From Candidatus Kuenenia stuttgartensis (lineage in GTDB: Bacteria > Planctomycetota > Planctomycetia > Planctomycetales > Planctomycetaceae), in assembly GCA_945906725.1 (NCBI GenBank), contig CAMDRI010000054.1:1-32604 (forward strand): a stretch of 32,604 nucleotides of DNA. Reading direction: 5' to 3'. The notes beneath the pieces are model-generated. The model was not told where the DNA came from. It worked only from the letters and a program-made list of their open reading frames with translations, and ran no database searches. How positions within the stretch are numbered: position 1 is the first letter of the stretch; the number at the start of each line of letters is the position of its first letter. This document shows positions 25,516-32,604 of this stretch, piece after piece. Both the position numbers and the translations under genes were made by a program.

Positions 25516-26493
25516 CTACGAAGTCTTTAAGCCGCTCGCCTTCAAGACGGCTTCCTGCACGTTTAAGTCGTGGTCGTAGGAGTAATCGGCGGCCTTCTCG
25601 TTGCGGACAATCTTCGCGAGGTCGGCCGCGTCCCCGACGTAGCGTGGGTAGTTGCCGAAGCGGACGTCTTGATAGCCCTTACCGTATTTACCGCGAGGTT
25701 GATTGAGCGTGAATCGCACGTTCGGTGCGTCGAGCGGTTGAATGTGAAATGTCCCCTGCGTGCCGCAGACGACGAAGTGCCGGCGGTCGCCGCCGTCAAT
25801 CTCGACCGAGCTGCCTTTGACCGAGGCGATCGCCTTCGGGTACTCGAAGACCGCCAGCATGTTGTCCAAGTGTTTGTCGTCTTGCGGGCCGACCTTTTGA
25901 GCAAATGAATGGACCTTGTCCGGCTTGCCGAGCACTCCGATGACCAAGTCGATGACATGGCAGGCCAACTCGAACATGATCCCCCCGGGATACTCAGCCA
26001 GTTTGCGTCGCTCACCGTCCGCCACGACTTTGCTCATCAGCGTGTGAATCTCGTAGACCTCGCCCAGCCAGCCGTTCTTGAGGAACTCGCGAAGCATCAG
26101 CACCGCCGGGCTGTAGCGAAACATGTAGCCCATCTGAACTACGAGATGTTTTCTCGCGGCGTCATCGAGCAGCCGTTTGAATTGCGGAAACGATTCGCCG
26201 GCCGGCTTGTCGAGATGAATGTGCTTGCCCGCTGCGATGCACTCTGCTGCCGTGTTGAGCGCGTCGCGAACGCGCGTCTCGACGCCGACCACTTGCAGTC
26301 CCGGTGTGTTGAGCAATTCTTCCTTCGACATGAATTTCAGGCCGCGATAAATCGGATCGCGTTCCGCCTGTTCGCGCAACTTCGCATCCGGTTCGGCGAC
26401 GCCGACGACTTCCCAATCGGCCGACTGCCGATAGACCGACATCTTGCTGGCGTGAGCGTGTCCGACACCGATTTGGCCATATTTGATTTTCAT
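25516..26493 (-). CDS. Gfo/Idh/MocA-family oxidoreductase (cytoplasmic)
   Basis: A 325-residue cytosolic NAD(P)-dependent sugar-type oxidoreductase. The start is set at ATG 26493 (MKIKYGQIGVGHAHASK), with GGAG 5 bases upstream; the longer frame to 26568 would run into gdhA. The motif YGQIGVGHAH replaces the classical GxGxxG at the N-terminus. EKP, the usual lysine motif, appears as HLDKPAGE (about 94-101). The second domain has FELACHVIDLVIGVLGKPDKV. Only 13 bases separate it from the gdhA stop, so it is co-transcribed with gdhA. It lacks a signal peptide, unlike the copy at 15352. Confidence 0.88.
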   Translation of the reverse strand: MKIKYGQIGVGHAHASKMSVYRQSADWEVVGVAEPDAKLREQAERDPIYRGLKFMSKEELLNTPGLQVVGVETRVRDALNTAAECIAAGKHIHLDKPAGESFPQFKRLLDDAARKHLVVQMGYMFRYSPAVLMLREFLKNGWLGEVYEIHTLMSKVVADGERRKLAEYPGGIMFELACHVIDLVIGVLGKPDKVHSFAQKVGPQDDKHLDNMLAVFEYPKAIASVKGSSVEIDGGDRRHFVVCGTQGTFHIQPLDAPNVRFTLNQPRGKYGKGYQDVRFGNYPRYVGDAADLAKIVRNEKAADYSYDHDLNVQEAVLKASGLKTS

Positions 26494-26506
26494 GATGACT
26501 CCAATC

Positions 26507-27736
26507 TCAAAAACCGCGCAGTCGGGTCGCTTCGGCGACTCGATCAAGTGCCAGCAGGAATGCGCCACGGCGGAGCGTGGTGCGATACTCTTCGGCTTTG
26601 GCTTTGATCGCCTGGAAACCTTGGACCATGCGACGTTCGAGACGCTGATTGACCTCGGATAACTCCCAGCGGAATTGCTGAAGGTTCTGCACCCATTCGA
26701 AATAACTGACCGTCACGCCACCGGCGTTCGCCAGAATATCGGGGACGATGTGAACGCCGCGTTCCTCGAAGACTCGATCAGCCTCGAACGTCGTCGGGGC
26801 GTTTGCCCCTTCGACGATCAGCTTGGTTTTGACGGTATCGGCGTTCTGCTCGGTGAACACGTCTTCGAGTGCGGCGGGAATCAGTATTTCACATTCGGTC
26901 GCGAGCAATTCGGCGTTCGAAACTGCCGTACCTTCCGTCAACCCTTGAATCGAACCACTCGCGGCGTGCAGTCGCAACGCTTCGGTCAGATCGATTCCGC
27001 TCGTGTTGACGACGCCTCCTGACACGTCGCTGATGCCGATGATTTTGGCTCCCATGTCGCGCAGCGAGTTTGCGGTGTGCGTTCCGACCTTTCCAAAACC
27101 TTGAATGACGACTCGCGCTCCTCGCAGTTCGATTCCAAAAGACTTGCACGCTTCGCGCGTCGCAAAGGCCACACCCAGCCCCGTTGCCGCTCCGCGGCCT
27201 TCCGAGCCGCCCAGCGAGATCGGTTTGCCCGTGACGATCGCCGGTGTGTAGCCGTGACGCCGCGAGTATTGGTCCATGATCCAGGCCATCGTCTGCTCGT
27301 CGGTCGCGACATCCGGTGCGGGGATGTCGATGTTCGGACCGATGATCGGGTCGATGATGTCGGTGAAGCGTCGCGTCAGGCGTTCGAGTTCCAGCTTCGA
27401 GAGCGTCTTCGTATCGACCTGAATGCCCCCCTTCGCTCCGCCAAATGGGATATCGACGATTGCTGTTTTCCACGTCATGAGCGACGCCAGTGCGCAGACT
27501 TCCGAGTCAGTGACCTCCGGGTGATACCGCAGTCCCCCTTTGAATGGTCCGCGAGAATCGTTGTGCTGGATGCGGTAGCCGATGAAGATTTGCAGCTTGC
27601 CGTTGTCGCGGATGATCGGAATCTCGACTCGCAACTGCCGGTCGGGCGTGAGCAGAAACGACATCAAAGCGTCGTCGAGTTTAAGCGTGGTGGCCGCTTC
27701 AATGACGTAGCGATTGACGGTCTCGAGCGCGTTCAT
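26507..27736 (-). CDS. gdhA: Glutamate dehydrogenase (Glu/Leu/Phe/Val family)
   Basis: A 409-residue enzyme that interconverts glutamate and 2-oxoglutarate plus ammonium. Hallmarks: RGPFKGGLRYHP with Lys66, MTWKTAIVDIPFGGAKGG with Lys90 and catalytic Lys102, the PAPDVATDEQTMAWIMDQYS block with Asp142, and the NAD-binding GFGKVG at 213-218. The C-terminal VEGANAPTT and LANAGGVTVSYFEW are typical. The length fits the hexameric bacterial type. The Shine-Dalgarno GGAGG lies 5 bases before ATG 27736. It heads the minus-strand operon with the Gfo/Idh/MocA and RbsD-type genes. The coenzyme preference (NAD or NADP) is not settled by sequence. Confidence 0.93.
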   Translation of the reverse strand: MNALETVNRYVIEAATTLKLDDALMSFLLTPDRQLRVEIPIIRDNGKLQIFIGYRIQHNDSRGPFKGGLRYHPEVTDSEVCALASLMTWKTAIVDIPFGGAKGGIQVDTKTLSKLELERLTRRFTDIIDPIIGPNIDIPAPDVATDEQTMAWIMDQYSRRHGYTPAIVTGKPISLGGSEGRGAATGLGVAFATREACKSFGIELRGARVVIQGFGKVGTHTANSLRDMGAKIIGISDVSGGVVNTSGIDLTEALRLHAASGSIQGLTEGTAVSNAELLATECEILIPAALEDVFTEQNADTVKTKLIVEGANAPTTFEADRVFEERGVHIVPDILANAGGVTVSYFEWVQNLQQFRWELSEVNQRLERRMVQGFQAIKAKAEEYRTTLRRGAFLLALDRVAEATRLRGF

Positions 27737-27835
27737 GAGTCCTCCGGGGTGAGTGATTCACTCCTTAATCGGTCGCAGGACGCGAGGGAGTCTGGCAAGT
27801 GAGCACGAATGCGGCAAGCCGTCGCTCGCGCAGGA

Positions 27836-27866
27836 AAACGCCCGGCATGCGCGAGGCACGCCGGGC
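27836..27866 (-). terminator. Rho-independent terminator of sat
   Basis: An 11-position stem (27840-27850 with 27856-27866, one A-C mismatch, loop GCGAG) is followed on the minus strand by TTTT. It lies 29 bases after the sat stop and separates that gene from gdhA. Confidence 0.7.
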
Positions 27867-27895
27867 GAATGATTCACGAGTTCATGCTTCAATCG

Positions 27896-29155
27896 TTAGC
27901 CGACCTTCATCGCCACGCCAAGGATCTTGCTGGTGCTGGGACGCATGATACGGCCATCGACCAGTTCACCTTTTTGCAAAGTCGCGCGAATGTCCTTGCC
28001 GCTGATTGACCAGGGCTTCTCGTCTTTGTGACGCTCCATCAGATCGACTCGGCCGGCTGATTCGTAGTACGCCGCGAAGCCGACGTTGACCGTCTTGATC
28101 TTCAGGTCGCCGCCGAGCTTCTTGAAAATCTCCTGAGCGTCGAAGTCGCCCCAGATCGACTCGCCGTTGGCATACGGCGCGTCGGCGTGTTTGCGGCCGA
28201 TGACGATGTGCGTGTAGCCCATGTTCTGGCGGTAGATGCCGTGCATGACCGCTTCTTTCGGCCCTCCGTAGAACATCTTGATGTCGAGACCGAGCAACAC
28301 GACGCGATCCGGCACCGATTCCTTTCGCGGCCCCCACAACGATTGGTCGCTGTCGCCGTCGCCGAGCGAGCGATCGGTGATCAGTTTCTCGTAGGTCTGC
28401 ATCCGAATCTCGGCGTTGACGTCGTCACCTTTGACTTCGCCAATCAGTGGATTCAAGCACGCACCGGCGTTGAAGCCTTCACGCAGCAGCGTTTCGAGAC
28501 CGTAAACCAGCGCGTATTCGTGAGCACGGTGCAGCGGGTTACGAGTTTGAAATGCGACGACGGCATTCCAGCCTTTCTCGGCGAGTTGTTTGCGAACTTC
28601 TCGCGGCGTGAGCACGTACTTTCCGAACGACGGATTCTTCGGTTGCGGCAGAACGCGAATCTCGCCGCCGATCAGATGTGACTTGTCGGCCTCGCCCTTG
28701 ATGACCATGTCCGCGCCCGGATGGTCGATTCGATTCGTCAGATAAACTGACTGGAGATACTTCAGCTTCGGCCAGGCGAAGACGTCGTTGACGTCGAGCG
28801 TCGCGACCACTTCACCGGCGGGATTCGTGAGAGCGACTTTCTGTCCCGCTTTGATCGTCTTGGCCAACTCGGCAGTGATTGGGAACGAAATCGGAATCGT
28901 CCAGGCAAAAAGCTTGCCGTTGTGCTCAATGACCGACTCGTCGAGCACGCGGTTGTAGGTTGCCGAATTCATCGGTCCGGTCAGCGGACTGAGCGTGCCG
29001 TCGCCAAAACGATAGACTGTCGACACATCGCCGCTCGACACGGGGACTTTGGGCAGCGAGGCCGCTTCGACTTGGAAGCTCGCGATTTCGTCGTTCGAGA
29101 CCGTCCGGCACACCGGCTCAGACAGACCACCATGCGGAAGAATCAGATCAGCCAT
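27896..29155 (-). CDS. sat: Sulfate adenylyltransferase (ATP sulfurylase)
   Basis: A 419-residue ATP sulfurylase, which makes adenosine 5'-phosphosulfate from sulfate and ATP. The start is placed at ATG 29155 ([10 protein letters not shown]), which has AGGTGA about 10 bases upstream; a longer frame to 29185 adds ten non-conserved residues. Motif one [10 protein letters not shown] lies at 203-212, close to the family QxRNPxHxxH. The second motif, GRDHAG in many homologues, reads GRKHADAP at 320-327. The C-terminus has [14 protein letters not shown] and the product ends there, without an APS-kinase domain. No other sulfur-assimilation gene is adjacent. Confidence 0.93.
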   Translation of the reverse strand: MADLILPHGGLSEPVCRTVSNDEIASFQVEAASLPKVPVSSGDVSTVYRFGDGTLSPLTGPMNSATYNRVLDESVIEHNGKLFAWTIPISFPITAELAKTIKAGQKVALTNPAGEVVATLDVNDVFAWPKLKYLQSVYLTNRIDHPGADMVIKGEADKSHLIGGEIRVLPQPKNPSFGKYVLTPREVRKQLAEKGWNAVVAFQTRNPLHRAHEYALVYGLETLLREGFNAGACLNPLIGEVKGDDVNAEIRMQTYEKLITDRSLGDGDSDQSLWGPRKESVPDRVVLLGLDIKMFYGGPKEAVMHGIYRQNMGYTHIVIGRKHADAPYANGESIWGDFDAQEIFKKLGGDLKIKTVNVGFAAYYESAGRVDLMERHKDEKPWSISGKDIRATLQKGELVDGRIMRPSTSKILGVAMKVG

Positions 29156-29608
29156 TGTGAGAGTCACCTCAAAAAATGCGGCCACGTTGGGACCAAGGAT
29201 TCACCGAGCCGAGCGATCGCGTCCGTCTGCGATCCGCCCAAATCGGCTCGGCAAAACGCGGCGAACAGCTCCCCATTTGGACAGAGCGTTTGGACCGCGT
29301 CAAAGCGGGGCGGACAGTAGGGGAATGCCGCTGCGGGCGTCAACCCGATCGCACGACCGCCGGCCGACCGACAGCGCGACATCGAATTCGAGTCGCGGTC
29401 GCCCAGGCCCTTGTGGCCTGAATGATTTGACGCGATGACAGAATCCTCCGACCCACGAGGGGTCGGGCTACGAAAGACAGACGGTGAGGTTGAACTGGCT
29501 GTGGCCAGTCGCTACTTTGCCGCGTCCTTACGCCCGGCTTGGGACAAACTGTCGTCCAAAACTCTGGCCGCTGGCGACCTGACGCGTTGAGATTTCCGAG
29601 GACTATCC
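29156..29608. other. Divergent intergenic region sat-rplM
   Basis: There are 453 bases between the divergent sat and rplM genes. Short open frames on both strands are not convincing as protein. The right half contains three small hairpins, described separately. The region must contain the promoters of both genes, but I cannot place them. Confidence 0.6.
29404..29515 (-). repeat. Three short hairpins, two with GTAG heads (REP-like)
   Basis: Hairpin A (29404-29420) is CAGGCC, loop CTTGT, GGCCTG. Hairpin B (29448-29466) is CCGACCC, loop ACGAG, GGGTCGG, with CTAC at 29468-29471, i.e. GTAG on the minus strand. Hairpin C (29494-29509) is ACTGGC, loop TGTG, GCCAGT, with CTAC at 29512-29515, again GTAG on the minus strand. 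A GTAG tetranucleotide beside a short palindrome is the design of bacterial REP elements. Confidence 0.5.
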
Positions 29609-30142
29609 GTGACTACCGAGACTCGTAAGATTCCGTCGATCAAGCGACGTAAGACCGCGAACCATCAATCGTTCGCATTGACCGTCGAACAGGCTGCCCC
29701 CAGCACCAAAAAATGGTTCGCTGTCGATGCCGATGGACAAGTGGTGGGACGGCTCGCAACCAGGATCGCCACCGTGTTGATGGGCAAGCACAAGCCGGAT
29801 TACACCGCCAACGTCGATAGCGGCGATTATGTCGTGGTCGTCAACGTCGATCGCGTGCGATTCACCGGCCGGAAAATGAGCCATCCCACAATTCCGTACT
29901 TCACCACCAAGACTGCACAAAAAGTCTACCAGCGGTTCTCTGGATTCCCCAGCGGTCGCAAGATCATGACGGCCGCCGATCGGCTGACCAAAAAACCGGA
30001 TGACGTTTTGATGAACGCTGTCCGACGCATGTTGCCCAAGACCAAGCTCGGCCGAAACATGCTCATGAAGTTGAGATTGTTCAAAGGCCCCAAGCACGAT
30101 CATCAAGCTCAATGTCCGGTCGAGTTGCCGGCGTTCGTGTAG
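29609..30142 (+). CDS. rplM: 50S ribosomal protein L13
   Basis: Ribosomal protein L13 of the large subunit. The core begins at about residue 34 (KKWFAVDADGQVVGRLATRIATVLMGKHK) and continues through YVVVVNVDRVRFTGRKMSHPTIPYF to VRRMLPKTKLGRNMLMKLRLFKG. It has a GTG start at 29609 and about 30 extra N-terminal residues compared with E. coli L13 (177 versus 142 overall). It is followed 46 bases later by rpsI, the universal L13-S9 pair. Confidence 0.95.
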   Translation: MTTETRKIPSIKRRKTANHQSFALTVEQAAPSTKKWFAVDADGQVVGRLATRIATVLMGKHKPDYTANVDSGDYVVVVNVDRVRFTGRKMSHPTIPYFTTKTAQKVYQRFSGFPSGRKIMTAADRLTKKPDDVLMNAVRRMLPKTKLGRNMLMKLRLFKGPKHDHQAQCPVELPAFV

Positions 30143-30188
30143 TCCTCTTCGCAAGATTCACTGACAGAAATTTATCGGATCGAGATTC

Positions 30189-30725
30189 ATGGAAAACGAA
30201 GAACAAGCCGTTGAAACCGCTCCGGTCGCGACCGATTTGGCCACCGACCTGACTCTGGGACAATCCGGAGGAGCACCCGTCGCCGTTGCAGAAATACAGC
30301 CGCGCCTGCCGCAGTTGGTGCGTGGTAAGATCGACAAGAGCGGCGTCGCGATGGGGACGGGCCGTCGCAAGACGGCGGTTGCTCGTGTGCGTCTGAAAGA
30401 CGGCAGTGGCGTCGTCACGATCAATGGCCGGCCGCTGGCGGAATACTGCGTCAACGAACGAGACCGCAACTCAGTTCTCGCGCCGCTCAAGGCAACCGAA
30501 CTGGTGGGCAAGGTCGATGTGTCGGTTCTCGCTCACGGTGGTGGTCCGACGGGACAGGCTGAAGCCGTAATGCTCGGCATCGCTCGCGCCTTGCAGGCCA
30601 AGAACCCGATGCTGCACGGAGCACTGGCGGACGGCGGTTACCTGACTCGTGACAGCCGCATGGTTGAACGAAAAATGTACGGCCACAAGAAATCTCGTCG
30701 CAGCTTCCAATTCTCGAAGCGTTGA
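30189..30725 (+). CDS. rpsI: 30S ribosomal protein S9
   Basis: Ribosomal protein S9 of the small subunit. The conserved core starts at about residue 55 (GTGRRKTAVARVRLKDGSGVV) and ends with the tail SRRSFQFSKR that reaches the P-site tRNA. It contains GGGPTGQAEAVMLGIARAL. About 50 acidic, Ala/Val-rich residues precede the core, an extension not in E. coli S9 (130 residues). It is translated right after rplM, so the pair forms one operon. Confidence 0.95.
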   Translation: MENEEQAVETAPVATDLATDLTLGQSGGAPVAVAEIQPRLPQLVRGKIDKSGVAMGTGRRKTAVARVRLKDGSGVVTINGRPLAEYCVNERDRNSVLAPLKATELVGKVDVSVLAHGGGPTGQAEAVMLGIARALQAKNPMLHGALADGGYLTRDSRMVERKMYGHKKSRRSFQFSKR

Positions 30726-30742
30726 TCGCTTTCACGGATTGG

Positions 30743-30840
30743 CTACGAATTACTTCACATTTCGCCCCGTCGGGATTTCCCACGGGGTGAATTTGTTCGT
30801 AGTCCCGCTTTCTGGCGGAACGATGAATTACGGAGTCCGC
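30743..30840 (+). promoter_or_regulatory. Structured leader/terminator region before mgtE
   Basis: The 116-base gap folds well. Nested stems are CTACGAA (30743-30749) with TTCGTAG (30796-30802), TTCA (30754-30757) with TGAA (30788-30791), CCCCGT (30765-30770) with ACGGGG (30782-30787) and GGG (30072-like inner arm at 30772-30774) with CCC (30779-30781). Downstream, GCGG (30815-30818) can pair either with CCGC (30805-30808) or, as GCGGA, with TCCGC (30836-30840), which flanks the ribosome site GGAG (30832-30835). This could be a terminator of rpsI or a cis-regulator of mgtE. It does not match an M-box that I can recognise. Confidence 0.45.
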
Positions 30841-30841
30841 G

Positions 30842-32182
30842 ATGCTCGGACAACTGCTCCTTCCCGAATTGCGTGAGTTGCTCCAACTCAACGACTCCGC
30901 CGGACTGCGCGAGTTTCTCGATGCACTGCACCCGGCCACTTGTGCCGAAGTGCTCGACCAAGTGACGCCGGCTGAAAACTGGTCGGTGCTCGCCAGCGCA
31001 CCGTTCGAGAAGCAGGCGGAAATCTTCGGCTACTTCGAACCGGCTCGGCAGATGCAGTTGGTCGAGAGCGTCGAGCGTCCGCACCTGTCGAAGCTGATCG
31101 AGACGATGGCTCCCGACGATCGCGTGGACTTGCTCAAAGAAATGGACCCGGAGCACGTCGATTCGCTGCTGCCGCTGATGGCGCAGGCCGAACGCAACGA
31201 CATTCGCCGATTGCTCTCGTATCCCGATGGCAGCGCCGGCTCAATCATGACCACCGATTACGCCTCGCTGCCCGAACAGATCACCGTCGCCGAGGCTCTC
31301 GACCAACTTCGCCGGCAGGCTCCCGACCGTGAGACGATTTACTACATCTACATTCTGGATGACGACCGAAAACTCGACGGCTTCGTGACGCTCCGCACGC
31401 TGATCCTCGCGAGACCGAACGCGAAACTCGATGAAATTATGGAGCGGGACGTCTTCGCCGTTCGCGTCGATGACGATCAGGAACAAGTCGCTCAGGTGAT
31501 GGCGAAGTACGACTTCCTCGCGATCCCCGTGACTGATCACCAGAACCGGCTGGTCGGAATCATCACGCACGACGACGTGATCGACGTGTTGCAGGAAGAG
31601 GCGACAGAAGACGTGTACCGCGCGGGTGCCATGTCACCGCTCGAAGACAGTTATCTCGCCACGCCGTTGACCCAGATCGTCTGGAAACGTGGCGTGTGGC
31701 TGGTCGGACTGCTGGCGACCGGATTTTTGTCGGCGACCGCGCTCAAGCACTTTCGACCAAATGCCACCGAAGCGGAATGGGCCGTCGCGTTTCTGCCGCT
31801 CGTGCTGGCCAGCGGCGGTAACAGCGGCTCGCAATCGGCAACACTGGTGATCCGGGCGTTGACGATCGAAACGCTCACGCGAAAGGATTGCATCCGGCTG
31901 CTGTGCCGTGAGCTGTTGATGGCCACACTGCTCGGCCTGGCTCTGATGATCGAAGCATTTTTGCTGGCGATGTTTCTCGAACATCCGTCGAAGGCGATGG
32001 TCGTCGCGATGACGGTCTTCATGCTGGTTTGGATGGGCTCGATGGCGGGAACTCTGCTGCCGCTGGCCTTCAAGAAGCTCGGCATGGACCCGGCCATGAT
32101 GTCCAATCCGCTGATCGCCGCCCTGGTCGATATCAGCGGTGGAGTAATCTACTACAGCGTCGCGCGAATGGTCTTGAGCTAA
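30842..32182 (+). CDS. mgtE: Magnesium transporter MgtE
   Basis: A 446-residue MgtE-type magnesium channel. Domains in order: an N-terminal superhelical magnesium-sensing domain (about 1-130), paired CBS domains (about 135-255, with AGSIMTTDYASLPEQITVAEAL and LVGIITHDDVIDVLQEEATEDV) and a five-helix membrane domain (about 285-445) that carries the pore signature GGNSGSQSATLVIRAL at 325-340. In the family, cytosolic magnesium binds the N and CBS domains and closes the pore. The ribosome site GGAG lies 6 bases before ATG 30842. It follows rpsI on the same strand but behind a folded leader. Confidence 0.95.
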   Translation: MLGQLLLPELRELLQLNDSAGLREFLDALHPATCAEVLDQVTPAENWSVLASAPFEKQAEIFGYFEPARQMQLVESVERPHLSKLIETMAPDDRVDLLKEMDPEHVDSLLPLMAQAERNDIRRLLSYPDGSAGSIMTTDYASLPEQITVAEALDQLRRQAPDRETIYYIYILDDDRKLDGFVTLRTLILARPNAKLDEIMERDVFAVRVDDDQEQVAQVMAKYDFLAIPVTDHQNRLVGIITHDDVIDVLQEEATEDVYRAGAMSPLEDSYLATPLTQIVWKRGVWLVGLLATGFLSATALKHFRPNATEAEWAVAFLPLVLASGGNSGSQSATLVIRALTIETLTRKDCIRLLCRELLMATLLGLALMIEAFLLAMFLEHPSKAMVVAMTVFMLVWMGSMAGTLLPLAFKKLGMDPAMMSNPLIAALVDISGGVIYYSVARMVLS

Positions 32183-32465
32183 GGTGATTCCGTGCGGATC
32201 GAATGGGAATTCCGTCGCGTCACAGAATCGTACCATTCGCCGAGTAGGAATCCTCTCCGTCTGGGGAACCCTAAAGTCTTTTAAATGATGGAGTTGAACA
32301 TTGCCAGTGTGGTCAAAATACTCGGCCGCGGGCAAAAAGCTCAGCCGCAATTTGATTTAGCCCGCATTTCCCAGATGACTTCCCCCGCCTCGGCATGCGA
32401 TTTGCGCCACACACCTGAAAAACAGGGGTTTGCTGCCAAGATGTGTCAAGGTGACAGGGGAACCC
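32183..32465. other. Intergenic region mgtE to transposase
   Basis: There are 283 bases with no convincing gene. A palindromic TGTCA-AGG-TGACA (about 32444-32456) and a CCTG-CAGG hairpin (about 32414-32426) lie just upstream of the transposase start. The left boundary of the insertion sequence may be near CCTAAAGTC at about 32269, but no second end is in the window to test this. Confidence 0.35.
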
Positions 32466-32604
32466 AATGGGTGACGCGAAAAACGAGGATTTGCGGGTCG
32501 GTTTTGACAGACGCTTGAAGCTGAAGGTTTTGGGTAGTCAGATCACAACCGACGGTCGAACGCGGCGGGCGCGGGTGCTGGGGTTCGGGGCGTTTCGAGT
32601 GACG
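32466..32604 (+). CDS. IS1380-like transposase, N-terminal fragment
   Basis: The ORF from ATG 32466 begins MGDAKNEDLRVGFDRRLKLK and continues VLGSQITTD, which resembles the start of IS1380-family (DDE) transposases (a DRRLKLxFxGSxITSDAGLLxxR pattern). After ITTD the expected AGLL motif is not found; the frame instead reads GRTRRARVLGF. That is either divergence or a frameshift. The gene is cut by the window end, so integrity cannot be judged. Confidence 0.5.

Noticed and set aside
29164..29421. Short ORFs on both strands between sat and rplM
   Set aside because: No motif and no ribosome site; the region behaves as a divergent promoter region.
32285..32518. 77-codon plus-strand ORF before the transposase
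   Set aside because: No family features; it overlaps the better-supported IS1380-like start in a different frame.

Overview
The window looks like chromosome of a Planctomycetota bacterium. The evidence is the set of families that co-occur: a DUF1501 protein and a Gfo/Idh/MocA oxidoreductase with twin-arginine leaders, a very large cytochrome c protein with a PA14 domain, a Minf_1886-family protein, DUF58, DUF1802 and DUF3467 proteins, and moderately high GC with genes packed on both strands. No rRNA or CRISPR array was seen. The genus cannot be fixed from the sequence.

Layout. (1) 1-1176: the end of an integrated element. A degraded tyrosine integrase reads head-on into a tRNA-Pro(GGG) gene and its terminator. 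(2) 1298-6427, minus strand: a glycosyltransferase-9 gene followed by the flagellar export-gate cluster fliN-fliO (one fused ORF), fliP, fliQ, fliR and flhB. FlhB stops just before the NPTH autocleavage domain. (3) 6678-17753, plus strand: a 1055-residue TPR exported protein, a DUF1802 protein, a TerC-type membrane protein with a long insert, DUF1501, a nitrilase-superfamily amidase, DUF58, a secreted Gfo/Idh/MocA protein, Minf_1886 and a small membrane protein. (4) 17816-18935: a DUF3467 gene on minus and a 763-base gap that holds a possible small minus-strand transcript. (5) 18936-24969, plus strand: a five-CXXCH cytochrome/PA14 protein and a beta-propeller dehydrogenase-like protein, probably partners, then a PaaK-like adenylate-forming ligase overlapping yacG. 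(6) 24981-29155, minus strand: gdhA, a Gfo/Idh/MocA gene and an RbsD/FucU gene in one apparent operon, with sat (ATP sulfurylase) upstream behind its own terminator. (7) 29609-32182, plus strand: rplM-rpsI, then mgtE behind a structured leader. (8) 32466 to the end: the N-terminus of an IS1380-like transposase.

The genes do not form one pathway. The coherent units are the flagellar export gate, the cytochrome plus propeller pair, the ribosomal pair and the glutamate dehydrogenase operon. The observations most worth checking are the FliN-FliO fusion, the truncated FlhB, the integrase with a lost catalytic arginine lying across tRNA-Pro, the folded leader of mgtE, two unrelated 7-bp tandem arrays, GTAG-headed hairpins resembling REP elements, and a terminator-bounded small transcript near 18.5 kb. 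I do not see a clearly new multi-gene system.
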